Shown one piece after another: positions 8,070-16,145 of a stretch of 64,000 nucleotides of DNA (positions are counted from its first letter, which is position 1; every line of letters begins with the position of its first letter). The notes under the pieces are model-generated. The model saw only the letters and a program-made list of their open reading frames with translations. It was not told the DNA's origin and searched no databases. The stretch comes from Bacillota bacterium. GTDB lineage: Bacteria; Bacillota; Clostridia; Oscillospirales; Ruminococcaceae. The translations under genes were made by a program, and so were the position numbers. The stretch spans positions 95,354 through 159,353 of the forward strand of contig JAKPUQ010000098.1 in NCBI GenBank assembly GCA_029572815.1, read 5' to 3'.

Positions 8070-8741
8070 TTAAGCCGTATCAGGAGATACGGCTTTTCCA
8101 TTCCCTTTTAAATACGGACTAAGTTTCGGAACTTCTCCCACTATAATGCTTTCTGCCAGAATAAACTCAAATTCCGAACTGACATTGAAGCTGTACATCG
8201 GGACAGAAGATGTCATATGAACAGTTACCACAGCGGAAATACGGTGACAGGTCTGGTTAAGTCCTGCATCTGTAAATTCACTTTTCAGACTTACGTCTGC
8301 TGCTCCTACGGGACAAACTCTTATTCTGATCGAAGGTCCTTTTCCGGTTAAGAGAGTTGAGTCTGAAAGAGAACCGAGAGGAATTTTTGCTGACCTGCCG
8401 GCTGAGGTTTCAAGCTTCTGGTTAATTGCAATTGCAAGCTCAGATTGAACCTTATTAACAGTAAACGGTATAACCTCTATAGAAACAGGTTCCTTATTAT
8501 CATTGTAGAGCACAGCCGCAAAATCATCATATGTAAATCTGTTTGTATTCAGATATTCAGTAACAGCAGCGGATATTACATCACTGGCTGTTCTTTGTGC
8601 AAAGTGTTCAGCACGCAGCTGAGCGACAGGGTGTATTTTTTTCTCTGTTATTGTGACAATAATGCATAATAGTATCAATAAAGCTGAGATAAGGGAAATC
8701 ATTCTGAAGCGGCTGCTTTTTCGTTTTGGTCTTCTTCTCAT
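8070..8741 (-). CDS. yunB: Sporulation protein YunB
   Basis: A 223-residue protein. The ATG at 8741 is chosen over the GTG nine bases upstream because AAAGGAGG lies 8 bases before it. A basic N-terminus (MRRRPKRKSSR) precedes one membrane helix (about 13-30), then an extracytoplasmic domain with 'KIPLGSLSDSTLLTGKGP' and 'PVGAADVSLKSEF', characteristic of YunB, a SigE-dependent sporulation protein in Bacillus. It stands alone between convergent and divergent neighbours. Its presence suggests spore formation or its remnant in a lineage usually described as non-sporing. Confidence 0.85.
   Translation of the reverse strand: MRRRPKRKSSRFRMISLISALLILLCIIVTITEKKIHPVAQLRAEHFAQRTASDVISAAVTEYLNTNRFTYDDFAAVLYNDNKEPVSIEVIPFTVNKVQSELAIAINQKLETSAGRSAKIPLGSLSDSTLLTGKGPSIRIRVCPVGAADVSLKSEFTDAGLNQTCHRISAVVTVHMTSSVPMYSFNVSSEFEFILAESIIVGEVPKLSPYLKGNGKAVSPDTA
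8072..8098 (+). terminator. Terminator of the HAD-methyltransferase pair
   Basis: AAGCCGTATC (8072-8081) pairs with GATACGGCTT (8086-8095) around AGGA, then TT. The hairpin is formed by the last codons of the convergent yunB gene. Confidence 0.75.
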
Positions 8742-8807
8742 GATACACACCTCCTTTTCCTCTTATTATATTCTTTTTTTATTTTTATGTGTTATTTTTC
8801 ATTTCTA

Positions 8808-8836
8808 TGGACAAAACCCGGATTCTATGTTAAAAT
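8808..8836 (+). promoter_or_regulatory. Promoter for the GTPase-NYN gene
   Basis: TGGACA (8808-8813), 17-base spacer, TAAAAT (8831-8836). The start would be near 8843, about 22 bases before the ATG. Confidence 0.6.
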
Positions 8837-8864
8837 AAAGTAATAATATTTTTGGAGCGTTGAA

Positions 8865-11435
8865 ATGAAAAATGTAATTATTGGTATAACTGCTCATGTT
8901 GACTCGGGAAAGACCACTCTTGCAGAGGCAATGCTTTATTCCTCTGGAGCTATAAGAAGTCTTGGGAGAGTTGACAGCGGCAGCTCCACTCTTGATACTA
9001 ATTCAATAGAACGCGAAAGAGGTATCACTATTTTCTCGTCTCAGGCCGAGTTTACAGCAGGGGATACAAGATTTACCCTGCTTGATACACCCGGACACGT
9101 TGATTTCTCTTCCGAGACGGAACGTACTATGCAAGTGATCGATTATGCTGTTCTTGTAATAAGCGGTACAGACGGTGTACAAAGCCATACTACCACGCTG
9201 TGGAAGCTTCTTTGCAAATACAATATCCCTGTTTTTATTTTTGTTAATAAAATGGACCTTATCGGTGCTGACAAAAAGTTTCTTACCGAAAGGCTTCGCA
9301 AGGAGCTTTCTGACAGATGTGTGGATTTTACAGCAGCCAATGACAAAATTGCTGAGGACTGCGCTTCATGCTCTGAGGAGCTTATGGAGCGGTATCTTGA
9401 AAATGGTACTCTTGAAAGAGATACTATAGCTTCCTATATTGCTCAGCGGCAGATCTTTCCGTGTTTCTTTGGTTCAGCACTGAAAATGCATGGAGTAGAG
9501 GAATTTACCGCGCTCCTTGATAAATATACTGTAAATAAAAGCTACTGCGACAGCTTTGGCGCAAAGGTCTATAAGATCTCATATGACACAAAAGGAAGCC
9601 GTCTGACTCATCTTAAAGTTACAGGTGGAATTCTCAAAATGCGTGATGATCTAAGCTATAAGGATCAGGATGGAAATGATGTTAGTGCAAAGGTGAGTTC
9701 TGTCAGGTTCTACACCGGAGAAAAGTTCCGCACAGCTGATCTGGTCAACGCCGGCGAGGTTTGCGCCGTCACAGGACTTACAGGTACCTATGCCGGGCAG
9801 GGGCTTGGAGAGGAAAAGGATTCCGATGAAGCAGCTTTGGAACCTGTAATGACATACCGCGTTTCCCTTCCGGAGGAAAAGAATGTTCATGAGGCGCTTA
9901 AGGAGCTGCGTATGCTTGAGGATCAGGATCCTCAGCTTCACATACTCTGGAATGAGCAGAACCGAGAGATCCATATCCAGCTGATGGGAGTAGTACAGAC
10001 TGAGGTGCTTACTAAGCTTGTTTACGATAAATTTGGTTTTGACATCGCATTTCTTGACGGTGCAGTTACCTACAGGGAGACTATACGAACTTCTGTTGAA
10101 GGCGTAGGACACTATGAGCCGCTCCGCCATTATGCCGAGGCTCATATTCTTATGGAGCCCCTACCACGGGGAAGCGGTATAGTCATTGATACAGTCTGTC
10201 CCGAGGACGAGCTGGACAGGAACTGGCAGAGGCTTATCCTTACGCATATAAAGGAAAAAACTCATATCGGTGTACTTACAGGCTCTCCTGTTACTGATAT
10301 TAAATTTACACTGGTGAAAGGCAAAGCTCACCTCAAGCATACTGAAGGTGGAGATTTCAGACAGGCTACCTATCGTGCCATCAGACAGGGATTAAGACTT
10401 GCGGAGGCGGTTTTGCTTGAGCCATATTATGACTATGAGATCGAAGTGCCCACAGAAAACGTTGGAAGAGCAATTTCCGACCTTCAGCGTATGTGCGCTG
10501 AATTTGATACTCCTGACAATACTGGGGAGAACTCTGTTATAAGAGGAAGTGCACCTGTATCCGAGATGAACAGCTACCAGGCGGAGATAATCGCCTATTC
10601 TCATGGAAAAGGCAAGCTTTCTCTTTCTATGGGAGGCTATAAAGAATGTCACAACTCAGATGATGTAATAAGCGCTTTCGGATATTCTGCCGATAATGAT
10701 ACGGAAAACAGCGCTGATTCTGTATTCTGCTCACATGGTGCAGGGTATCTTGTAAAGTGGGATGAGGTATATGATCATATGCACCTTCCGCTTTATCTCA
10801 GTGAAAACGATGAGACTGATGAAGCTCCCGAAGAGAGAAGAAACAAAGCCCGGAAATTCCTTGAAAAGGCTGTCAGTGATGAAGAGCTTATGGAGATATT
10901 TGAAAGGACCTATGGTAAGATCAACCGTGACCGCCATAAAGCCTTCAAGAAAACAAAAGCTGTCTCCATAGATGATAAGAAAGTACGCCTGCCTAAATAC
11001 GAAGGACCCGACTATCTTCTTGTAGATGGCTACAACATTATTTTCGCCTGGGAGGATCTGAAAAAAATAGCAGAGGATAACCTTGATGCCGCAAGAGGAG
11101 AACTCATCAACCGTATGTGTAATTATCAGGGATATGCGGGCTGTGAGCTGATACTTGTTTTTGATGCGTATCGCGTAAAGGGCAAACACCGTGAAGTCGA
11201 AAAATACTGCAACATCAATATTGTATACACCAAGGAATCGGAGACGGCAGACTCCTATATCGAGAGAGTTACACATGAGCTCTCAAAGAAGCATAAAGTG
11301 AGGGTAGCTACCTCTGACGGTCTTGAACAGATGATAATTCTCGGAAACGGCGCTATGAGGATCTCTGCCGCAGAATTCAGAAAGAGGTACGAAGCTGCCG
11401 AGCGTTCTATAAAAGAGTTCATTGAATCAATGTGA
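8865..11435 (+). CDS. EF-G/TetM-like translation GTPase fused to a C-terminal NYN (Rae1/YacP-like) RNase domain
   Basis: An 856-residue protein; ATG at 8865 after GGAG. The GTPase domain has G1 AHVDSGKTT, G2 RGITIFSS, G3 DTPGHVDF and G4 NKMD, followed by EF-G-like domains II-V up to about residue 640, closest in layout to Tet(M)/Tet(O) ribosomal protection proteins. The domain IV loop where Tet(M) has YSPVS reads KHTEGGDF here, so tetracycline rescue is doubtful. After a charged linker, residues about 713-856 form a NYN domain with the acidic motifs LLVDGYNII, LVFDAYR, ETADSYIE and TSDGLEQ all present. In Bacillus the same domain alone is Rae1, which cuts mRNA in the ribosomal A site. The fusion suggests a factor that enters the A site and cuts mRNA there (inference). 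It is a single gene with its own promoter and terminator. Confidence 0.88.
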   Translation: MKNVIIGITAHVDSGKTTLAEAMLYSSGAIRSLGRVDSGSSTLDTNSIERERGITIFSSQAEFTAGDTRFTLLDTPGHVDFSSETERTMQVIDYAVLVISGTDGVQSHTTTLWKLLCKYNIPVFIFVNKMDLIGADKKFLTERLRKELSDRCVDFTAANDKIAEDCASCSEELMERYLENGTLERDTIASYIAQRQIFPCFFGSALKMHGVEEFTALLDKYTVNKSYCDSFGAKVYKISYDTKGSRLTHLKVTGGILKMRDDLSYKDQDGNDVSAKVSSVRFYTGEKFRTADLVNAGEVCAVTGLTGTYAGQGLGEEKDSDEAALEPVMTYRVSLPEEKNVHEALKELRMLEDQDPQLHILWNEQNREIHIQLMGVVQTEVLTKLVYDKFGFDIAFLDGAVTYRETIRTSVEGVGHYEPLRHYAEAHILMEPLPRGSGIVIDTVCPEDELDRNWQRLILTHIKEKTHIGVLTGSPVTDIKFTLVKGKAHLKHTEGGDFRQATYRAIRQGLRLAEAVLLEPYYDYEIEVPTENVGRAISDLQRMCAEFDTPDNTGENSVIRGSAPVSEMNSYQAEIIAYSHGKGKLSLSMGGYKECHNSDDVISAFGYSADNDTENSADSVFCSHGAGYLVKWDEVYDHMHLPLYLSENDETDEAPEERRNKARKFLEKAVSDEELMEIFERTYGKINRDRHKAFKKTKAVSIDDKKVRLPKYEGPDYLLVDGYNIIFAWEDLKKIAEDNLDAARGELINRMCNYQGYAGCELILVFDAYRVKGKHREVEKYCNINIVYTKESETADSYIERVTHELSKKHKVRVATSDGLEQMIILGNGAMRISAAEFRKRYEAAERSIKEFIESM

Positions 11436-11438
11436 AAT

Positions 11439-11467
11439 AAAAGCAGATCTTAAAAAGGTCTGCTTTT
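11439..11467 (+). terminator. Terminator of the GTPase-NYN gene
   Basis: AAAAGCAGATC pairs with GGTCTGCTTTT (one G.T) around a 7-base loop, starting 3 bases after the stop. Confidence 0.85.
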
Positions 11468-11532
11468 GTTGGTTATATATAATGATATATTTGAATAAAA
11501 CAAAAAAATAATTATAATTTCTGAAAAAATAG

Positions 11533-11561
11533 TGGAAATTCATTCTCTAATATGTTATAAT
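11533..11561 (+). promoter_or_regulatory. Promoter of the oxaloacetate decarboxylase operon
   Basis: TGGAAA (11533-11538), 17-base spacer, TATAAT (11556-11561), with a TGT extended -10. The leader is about 100 bases long, with no recognised riboswitch. Confidence 0.75.
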
Positions 11562-11669
11562 AAGATTTGATTGGGATTTTTTTAAGGAACGTCGAAAATG
11601 CTTCTTATTTCCGATCACATTTCAGTATATTTTTTCTGCAATGCAGATTTATTTTGAGGAGGCTTGTAC

Positions 11670-13067
11670 ATGAAAAAAGTGCAACTGACAGAAACCGTAT
11701 TGCGTGACGCCAATCAGTCACTGATGGCTACGCGTCTGCCATATTCCGATTATGAGGGTATACTCTCAGATATGGACAAGGCAGGCTACTATTCTATCGA
11801 GTGCTGGGGCGGAGCAACATTTGACTCCTGTCTTCGTTATCTCGGTGAGGATCCCTGGGAGAGACTCCGCAATCTTAGGAAAAATCTTCCTAACAGCAGA
11901 CTTCAGATGCTTCTCAGAGGTCAGAACCTTCTGGGATATAAGCACTATCACGACGATGTTGTTGAGAAGTTTATCGAACTTTCTATCAAAAATGGTATCG
12001 ATGTTATCCGTATCTTCGATGCTCTCAACGATTTCAGAAATATCGAGACTGCTCTCAATGCAACAAAGAAGTACGCAACAGAGAAGACCATCGCTTCAGG
12101 ATGTATCTCATATACACAGAGCCCTGTACACACAGTAGACAAGTATATCGAAATGTGTAAGGAGCTCCAGAAGATGGGCTTTGACACTATCTGCCTCAAG
12201 GATATGGCTGGTACTATGTCTCCCTACGAGGCTGAGCACCTTATCAAGGGCATCAAGGACGCTATCGGCGATATGACCCTTATTCTCCATACCCACTGCA
12301 CGACAGGCATGGCTTACATGACACTCACAAAGGCTATTGAGTCAGGTATCGACGTTATCGACTGCGCAACATCATGCTTCTCAGGCGGTACATCACAGCC
12401 TGCAACAGAGAGTATGTTCTACGCTCTCAGTCAGTATGGTATCGAAACAGGTCTTAACGAGGACATCATCAATAAGGTAAACGACTACTTCAAGCCTATC
12501 AAGCAGAAGTACATCGACAATGGTCAGCTCAATCCCAAGAGCCTTGGTACAGACGCTCAGGCTCTGGTTTACAAGGTTCCCGGTGGTATGCTTTCAAATA
12601 TGATCGCTAACCTTACAGATATGCACGCAATGGATAAGTTTGACGAGGCTCTCGCAGAGATCCCGAAGGTAAGAGCTGATATGGGCTATCCTCCGCTGGT
12701 TACACCTCTTTCTCAGATGGTAGGAAATCAGGCTGTTACAAACGTGCTCGTTGGTGAAAGATACAAGAATATCTCCAAGGAGATCAAGAACTACATAAAG
12801 GGCGAGTACGGTAATCCTCCCGCACCTATCGCACAGGATCTCGTAGATAAGGTTCTTGGCGATGGCGAGGCTGTTGACTGCCGTATCGAAGACCAGAAGA
12901 GAACAGGTGAGGAGTTCACAGCTGCAAGAGAAGCTCTCGGAGACCTCTGCCGCAGCGAGGAGGATGTAATGAGCTACATCTGCTATCCCGACCAGACTCT
13001 CAATTTCCTCAAGGACCGCAAGGCTAAGGAAGAAAACGAAGCTGTTTACACTATTGAGGAAATGTAA
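11670..13067 (+). CDS. oadA: Oxaloacetate decarboxylase alpha (carboxyltransferase) subunit
   Basis: A 465-residue subunit; the ATG at 11670 follows GAGGAGG, and the TTG six bases upstream is rejected. It removes CO2 from oxaloacetate onto biotin. The HMGL-like TIM barrel shows LTETVLRDANQSLMATRL at the start, the carboxylation Lys in CLKDMAG, and the metal ligands HTHCTTGMAYM. The conserved carboxylase domain follows (about 300-460). The usual biotin domain at the C-terminus is absent; it is a separate gene two places downstream. OadA and the 5S/PycB subunits of transcarboxylase and pyruvate carboxylase are hard to separate, but the neighbouring beta and gamma subunits settle the assignment. 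Confidence 0.93.
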   Translation: MKKVQLTETVLRDANQSLMATRLPYSDYEGILSDMDKAGYYSIECWGGATFDSCLRYLGEDPWERLRNLRKNLPNSRLQMLLRGQNLLGYKHYHDDVVEKFIELSIKNGIDVIRIFDALNDFRNIETALNATKKYATEKTIASGCISYTQSPVHTVDKYIEMCKELQKMGFDTICLKDMAGTMSPYEAEHLIKGIKDAIGDMTLILHTHCTTGMAYMTLTKAIESGIDVIDCATSCFSGGTSQPATESMFYALSQYGIETGLNEDIINKVNDYFKPIKQKYIDNGQLNPKSLGTDAQALVYKVPGGMLSNMIANLTDMHAMDKFDEALAEIPKVRADMGYPPLVTPLSQMVGNQAVTNVLVGERYKNISKEIKNYIKGEYGNPPAPIAQDLVDKVLGDGEAVDCRIEDQKRTGEEFTAAREALGDLCRSEEDVMSYICYPDQTLNFLKDRKAKEENEAVYTIEEM

Positions 13068-13079
13068 GGAGGCAGAGTT

Positions 13080-13463
13080 ATGTTTGATTCAAACTTTTTT
13101 ACTGCTGCTGCCGAAAACGTAAAGGAAATGTCTATCGGTGACGCAGCGATCACTGCTGTGTTCGGTTACTGCGTTGTTTTCTGCGGACTTATTTTTCTGA
13201 TGATCGTTCTCTACTGCACAGGTGCTTACTTCAAGTCAAAGAACGAAAAGGAAAGCGCCGTTGCAGAAGCTGCAAAGAAGATCGCTCCCGAGGCTGCTCC
13301 CGAAGCTGAAAAGGAGCTTCCTCTTGCTCCCGGCTCAGCAGGTCATGTTAAGCTCTTTGACGTTCCTGATAAGGAAGCTGCTATGATAATGGCTATCGTT
13401 GCCGACAAAATGCAGAAGCCGCTCAATGAGCTGCACTTTATTTCCATTAAGGAGGTCAAATAA
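13080..13463 (+). CDS. Sodium-pump decarboxylase gamma subunit (OadG type)
   Basis: A 127-residue protein with AAGGAGG before it. One membrane helix (about 24-46, VFGYCVVFCGLIFLMIVLY) is followed by a charged Ala/Glu/Pro-rich cytoplasmic segment. The C-terminal part (about residues 80-127) probably contacts the alpha subunit. OadG tethers alpha and the biotin carrier to the membrane beta subunit. It starts 12 bases after oadA and ends 2 bases before the biotin carrier. Sequence identity to known OadG is weak by eye, so the call rests on topology and operon position. Confidence 0.8.
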   Translation: MFDSNFFTAAAENVKEMSIGDAAITAVFGYCVVFCGLIFLMIVLYCTGAYFKSKNEKESAVAEAAKKIAPEAAPEAEKELPLAPGSAGHVKLFDVPDKEAAMIMAIVADKMQKPLNELHFISIKEVK

Positions 13464-13465
13464 TC

Positions 13466-13867
13466 ATGAAGTATAAAGTAACTCTTAACGGCAAAACCTA
13501 TGAAGTTGAGGTAGAGCAGGGTAAAGCTGTTCTGCTTGATGAATATGAGGCACTTGCGCCAGCTCCTGCAGCCGCCGCTGCTCCTGTTGCAACTGCACCT
13601 GCTGCCGCAGCAGCTCCCGCTCCTGCAACTGCAGCACCTGTTGACCTTGCAGCAGGCGAGACTGTAACAGCTCCTATGCCCGGAAACATCATCAGAGTTG
13701 ACGTTGCAAAGGGCGACGCTGTAAAGGCAGGTCAGATCCTCGTTATTCTCGAGGCTATGAAGATGGAAAATGAGATAGTAGCTCCTAAGGACGGTACAGT
13801 TGCTCAGGTAGTTACAAGCAAGGGTTCTGTTGTAGATACAGGCGCTCCTCTGGTTGTTATCGCATAA
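13466..13867 (+). CDS. Biotin carboxyl carrier protein of the Na+ decarboxylase
   Basis: A 133-residue protein; RBS AAGGAGG overlaps the end of the gamma gene. The N-terminal 30 residues (YKVTLNGKTYEVEVEQG) are the usual short lead domain. An Ala/Pro hinge (about 31-60) gives mobility, and the C-terminal biotinyl domain has VILEAMKMENEI with the biotinylated Lys. It shuttles CO2 from the alpha carboxyltransferase to the beta subunit. A separate carrier resembles the glutaconyl-CoA (GcdC) or methylmalonyl-CoA decarboxylase arrangement, but the alpha subunit here is of the oxaloacetate type. Confidence 0.92.
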   Translation: MKYKVTLNGKTYEVEVEQGKAVLLDEYEALAPAPAAAAAPVATAPAAAAAPAPATAAPVDLAAGETVTAPMPGNIIRVDVAKGDAVKAGQILVILEAMKMENEIVAPKDGTVAQVVTSKGSVVDTGAPLVVIA

Positions 13868-13879
13868 GGAGGACTTGAA

Positions 13880-15100
13880 ATGGATATACTTGAAACCCTG
13901 AAGACCCTTTGGGAAAGCTCCGGTTTCCACAGCTTTCTCATTGACGGAGGCTGGAAAAATCTTATAATGATCCTTATTTCCTGCGTCCTCCTTTATCTTG
14001 GTATCAAAAAGAAGTTTGAACCCCTTCTTCTTGTTGGTATCGCATTCGGCTGTCTCCTTGTAAACCTTTCCTACTTCACAGCAGGAGACACATCCGACGC
14101 GCTTTACCACATGAATCTCTGGGATAACTTCCTTGATCCTACTCACGAAGACTATCACAGCTACGGAGCGATCATGGCTCACGGCGGACTTCTTGATATC
14201 CTCTACATAGGTGTCAAGGCGGGTATCTACCCTTCACTCATATTCATGGGCGTTGGTGCTATGACAGACTTCGGTCCCCTTATTTCCAATCCCAAGAGCC
14301 TTCTCCTTGGAGCTGCTGCTCAGATGGGCGTATTCCTCGCATTCTTCGGCGCTGTATGCCTCGGATTCAGTGGAAATCAGGCTGCATCTATCGGAATCAT
14401 TGGTGGCGCTGATGGCCCTACAGCTATCTTCCTTACAACAAAGCTGGCACCTGAGCTCCTCGGACCTATAGCTATTGCAGCTTACTCCTATATGGCTCTT
14501 ATCCCCATGATACAGCCTCCGCTCATGAGACTTCTCACCACCAAGAAGGAAAGAGAAGTAAAGATGGAGCAGACTCGTGTCGTAACCAAGACAGAGAAGA
14601 TCATCTTCCCCATAATCGTTGCTATGTTCGTAATCCTTCTTCTCCCTTCAACAGCTCCTCTTGTAGGCTGCCTCATGCTCGGTAACCTCTGGAGAGAGTG
14701 TGGAGTTACAGAGAGACTATCAGACACAGTTCAGAATGCTCTTATGAACATCGTAACTGTATTCCTTGGAATTTCCGTTGGCGCAACTACAGCTGCTGAC
14801 AGATTCCTCTCGCTTGAGACCATCAAGATCATCGTTCTTGGCCTTACAGCATTTGCTTTCTCAACTATCGGCGGACTTCTCGTCGGAAAGATCATGTATA
14901 AGCTTTCAGGCGGTAAGATCAATCCTCTTATCGGTTCCGCAGGTGTTTCAGCCGTTCCTATGGCTGCCCGTGTATCTCAGATGGAAGGTCAGAAGGCTAA
15001 TCCCTCAAACTTCCTGCTCATGCACGCTATGGGACCGAACGTAGCAGGTGTTATCGGTTCTGCTATCGCAGCAGGATTCCTCCTGGCTGTATTCAAGTGA
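13880..15100 (+). CDS. oadB: Na+-translocating decarboxylase beta subunit
   Basis: A 406-residue integral membrane protein with RBS AAGGAGG, last in the operon. It decarboxylates carboxybiotin and exports Na+. The hallmark re-entrant loop GFSGNQAASIGIIGGADGPT is present, as is the C-terminal counterpart SAVPMAARVSQ...MGPNVAGVIGSA. About ten hydrophobic segments are visible. The length is typical of OadB/GcdB/MmdB. A strong terminator follows within 30 bases, so the operon is four genes. Confidence 0.95.
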   Translation: MDILETLKTLWESSGFHSFLIDGGWKNLIMILISCVLLYLGIKKKFEPLLLVGIAFGCLLVNLSYFTAGDTSDALYHMNLWDNFLDPTHEDYHSYGAIMAHGGLLDILYIGVKAGIYPSLIFMGVGAMTDFGPLISNPKSLLLGAAAQMGVFLAFFGAVCLGFSGNQAASIGIIGGADGPTAIFLTTKLAPELLGPIAIAAYSYMALIPMIQPPLMRLLTTKKEREVKMEQTRVVTKTEKIIFPIIVAMFVILLLPSTAPLVGCLMLGNLWRECGVTERLSDTVQNALMNIVTVFLGISVGATTAADRFLSLETIKIIVLGLTAFAFSTIGGLLVGKIMYKLSGGKINPLIGSAGVSAVPMAARVSQMEGQKANPSNFLLMHAMGPNVAGVIGSAIAAGFLLAVFK

Positions 15101-15126
15101 TATAAATTGAACACATTGCATATAAA

Positions 15127-15156
15127 GTCACGGCATTCAGGTGCCGTGACTTTTTT
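15127..15156 (+). terminator. Terminator of the oad operon
   Basis: AGTCACGGCA pairs with TGCCGTGACT around a 5-6 base loop, then TTTTTT. Confidence 0.92.
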
Positions 15157-15157
15157 G

Positions 15158-15186
15158 TTGACAGCCGATCATAAATCCATTATAAT
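15158..15186 (+). promoter_or_regulatory. Perfect consensus promoter for the hydrolase gene
   Basis: TTGACA (15158-15163), exactly 17 bases, TATAAT (15181-15186), 23 bases before the start codon. Such a strong promoter argues that the downstream gene is in use. Confidence 0.85.
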
Positions 15187-15208
15187 TATGTCATAACGGA
15201 GGTGTGAT

Positions 15209-15971
15209 ATGAGTTATTTTACATTTGATAATAAAAAGATATATTATGAGGAGAATGGCAGCGGAACACCACTGTTATTCCTTCATGGCAACACAGCTTC
15301 TTCTAAAATGTTCACAGATTTCAGCAAACGATACACGGACAGTTACAAAGTTATACTCATAGACTTCCTCGGACACGGAAGATCGGAAAGGTTATCGGAA
15401 TTTCCTGCCGATTTATGGTTTTATGAGGCTCAGCAGGCAATTGCATTCCTCAGGCATAAACATTATGACAAGGTTAACATTATAGGTTGCAGCGGGGGGA
15501 GCAATTGTTGCTCTGAATGTAGCACTTGAGGCGTCCGAATGTGTGGACAAAGTCATTGCTGACAGTTTTGAGGGCGAGAAAGCTGATGAAGCCTTTGTAA
15601 AAAATCTGCTTTCCGACCGCAGTTCTTCGCTGGAAGATACAAACGCAAGGGTATTTTACTCCTATATGCACGGTGATGACTGGGAGCAGATCGTACATAA
15701 TGACACATCGGCTATAATCAGACACTCAAAAGAAGTTGTGAATTTCTTCCACAAACCTATCAGTGATCTTAAAGCTAAGGTGCTGCTCACAGGAAGTAAA
15801 GGCGATAAGTTTATGTACAGTGTTGCACATGATTACTACGAAAAAGTATACGGTAATATGCTTGAAAAGCTGACCAATGGCAGTATGCACCTGTTTGAAA
15901 GTGGCGACCACCCTGCCATGATGACAAATCAGGTCGAATTCTATAAGCTCAGCATGGATTTCTTAGCGTAG
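15209..15971 (+). pseudogene. Alpha/beta hydrolase, interrupted by a +1 frameshift at the nucleophile elbow
   Basis: RBS CGGAGGTG precedes ATG 15209. The first frame (15209-15529) holds FLHGNTASSKM (oxyanion region) and IGCSGG; the second (15543-15971 in the track) continues through VDKVIADSFEGE to the catalytic-His region SGDHPAMM. Removing one G from the six-G run at 15494-15499 joins them as IGCSGGAIVALNVALEAS, the GxSxG elbow and following helix. The rest is undamaged and the length (about 253 residues) is normal for the family. An assembly or sequencing error is at least as likely as true inactivation. The substrate is unknown. Confidence 0.8.
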
Positions 15972-16047
15972 AACAAGGCAATTTCAATATATATACAGCC
16001 GTCACAAAAAGTTTTCATGTTTAAGATGAAAAATATTGAGGAAATAC

Positions 16048-16076
16048 TTGCAAAATATCATGAAATAGTGTAAAAT
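16048..16076 (+). promoter_or_regulatory. Promoter of the pgk-tpiA operon
   Basis: TTGCAA (16048-16053), 17-base spacer, TAAAAT (16071-16076). The leader is about 60 bases and includes the AAAGGATG ribosome site. Confidence 0.7.
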
Positions 16077-16145
16077 AGTAATGTACGTTGTTAATAATAT
16101 AACAACAGCGATCAATGTATCTTATTACGAAAGGATGTCATACCC

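Noticed and set aside
8865-11435. Tetracycline resistance gene
   Set aside because: The domain IV tip differs from Tet(M) and a nuclease domain is fused; no mobile element is attached.
13343-14182. 279-residue reverse ORF opposite the oad genes
   Set aside because: Antisense shadow of biased codons in three well supported genes; no ribosome site.
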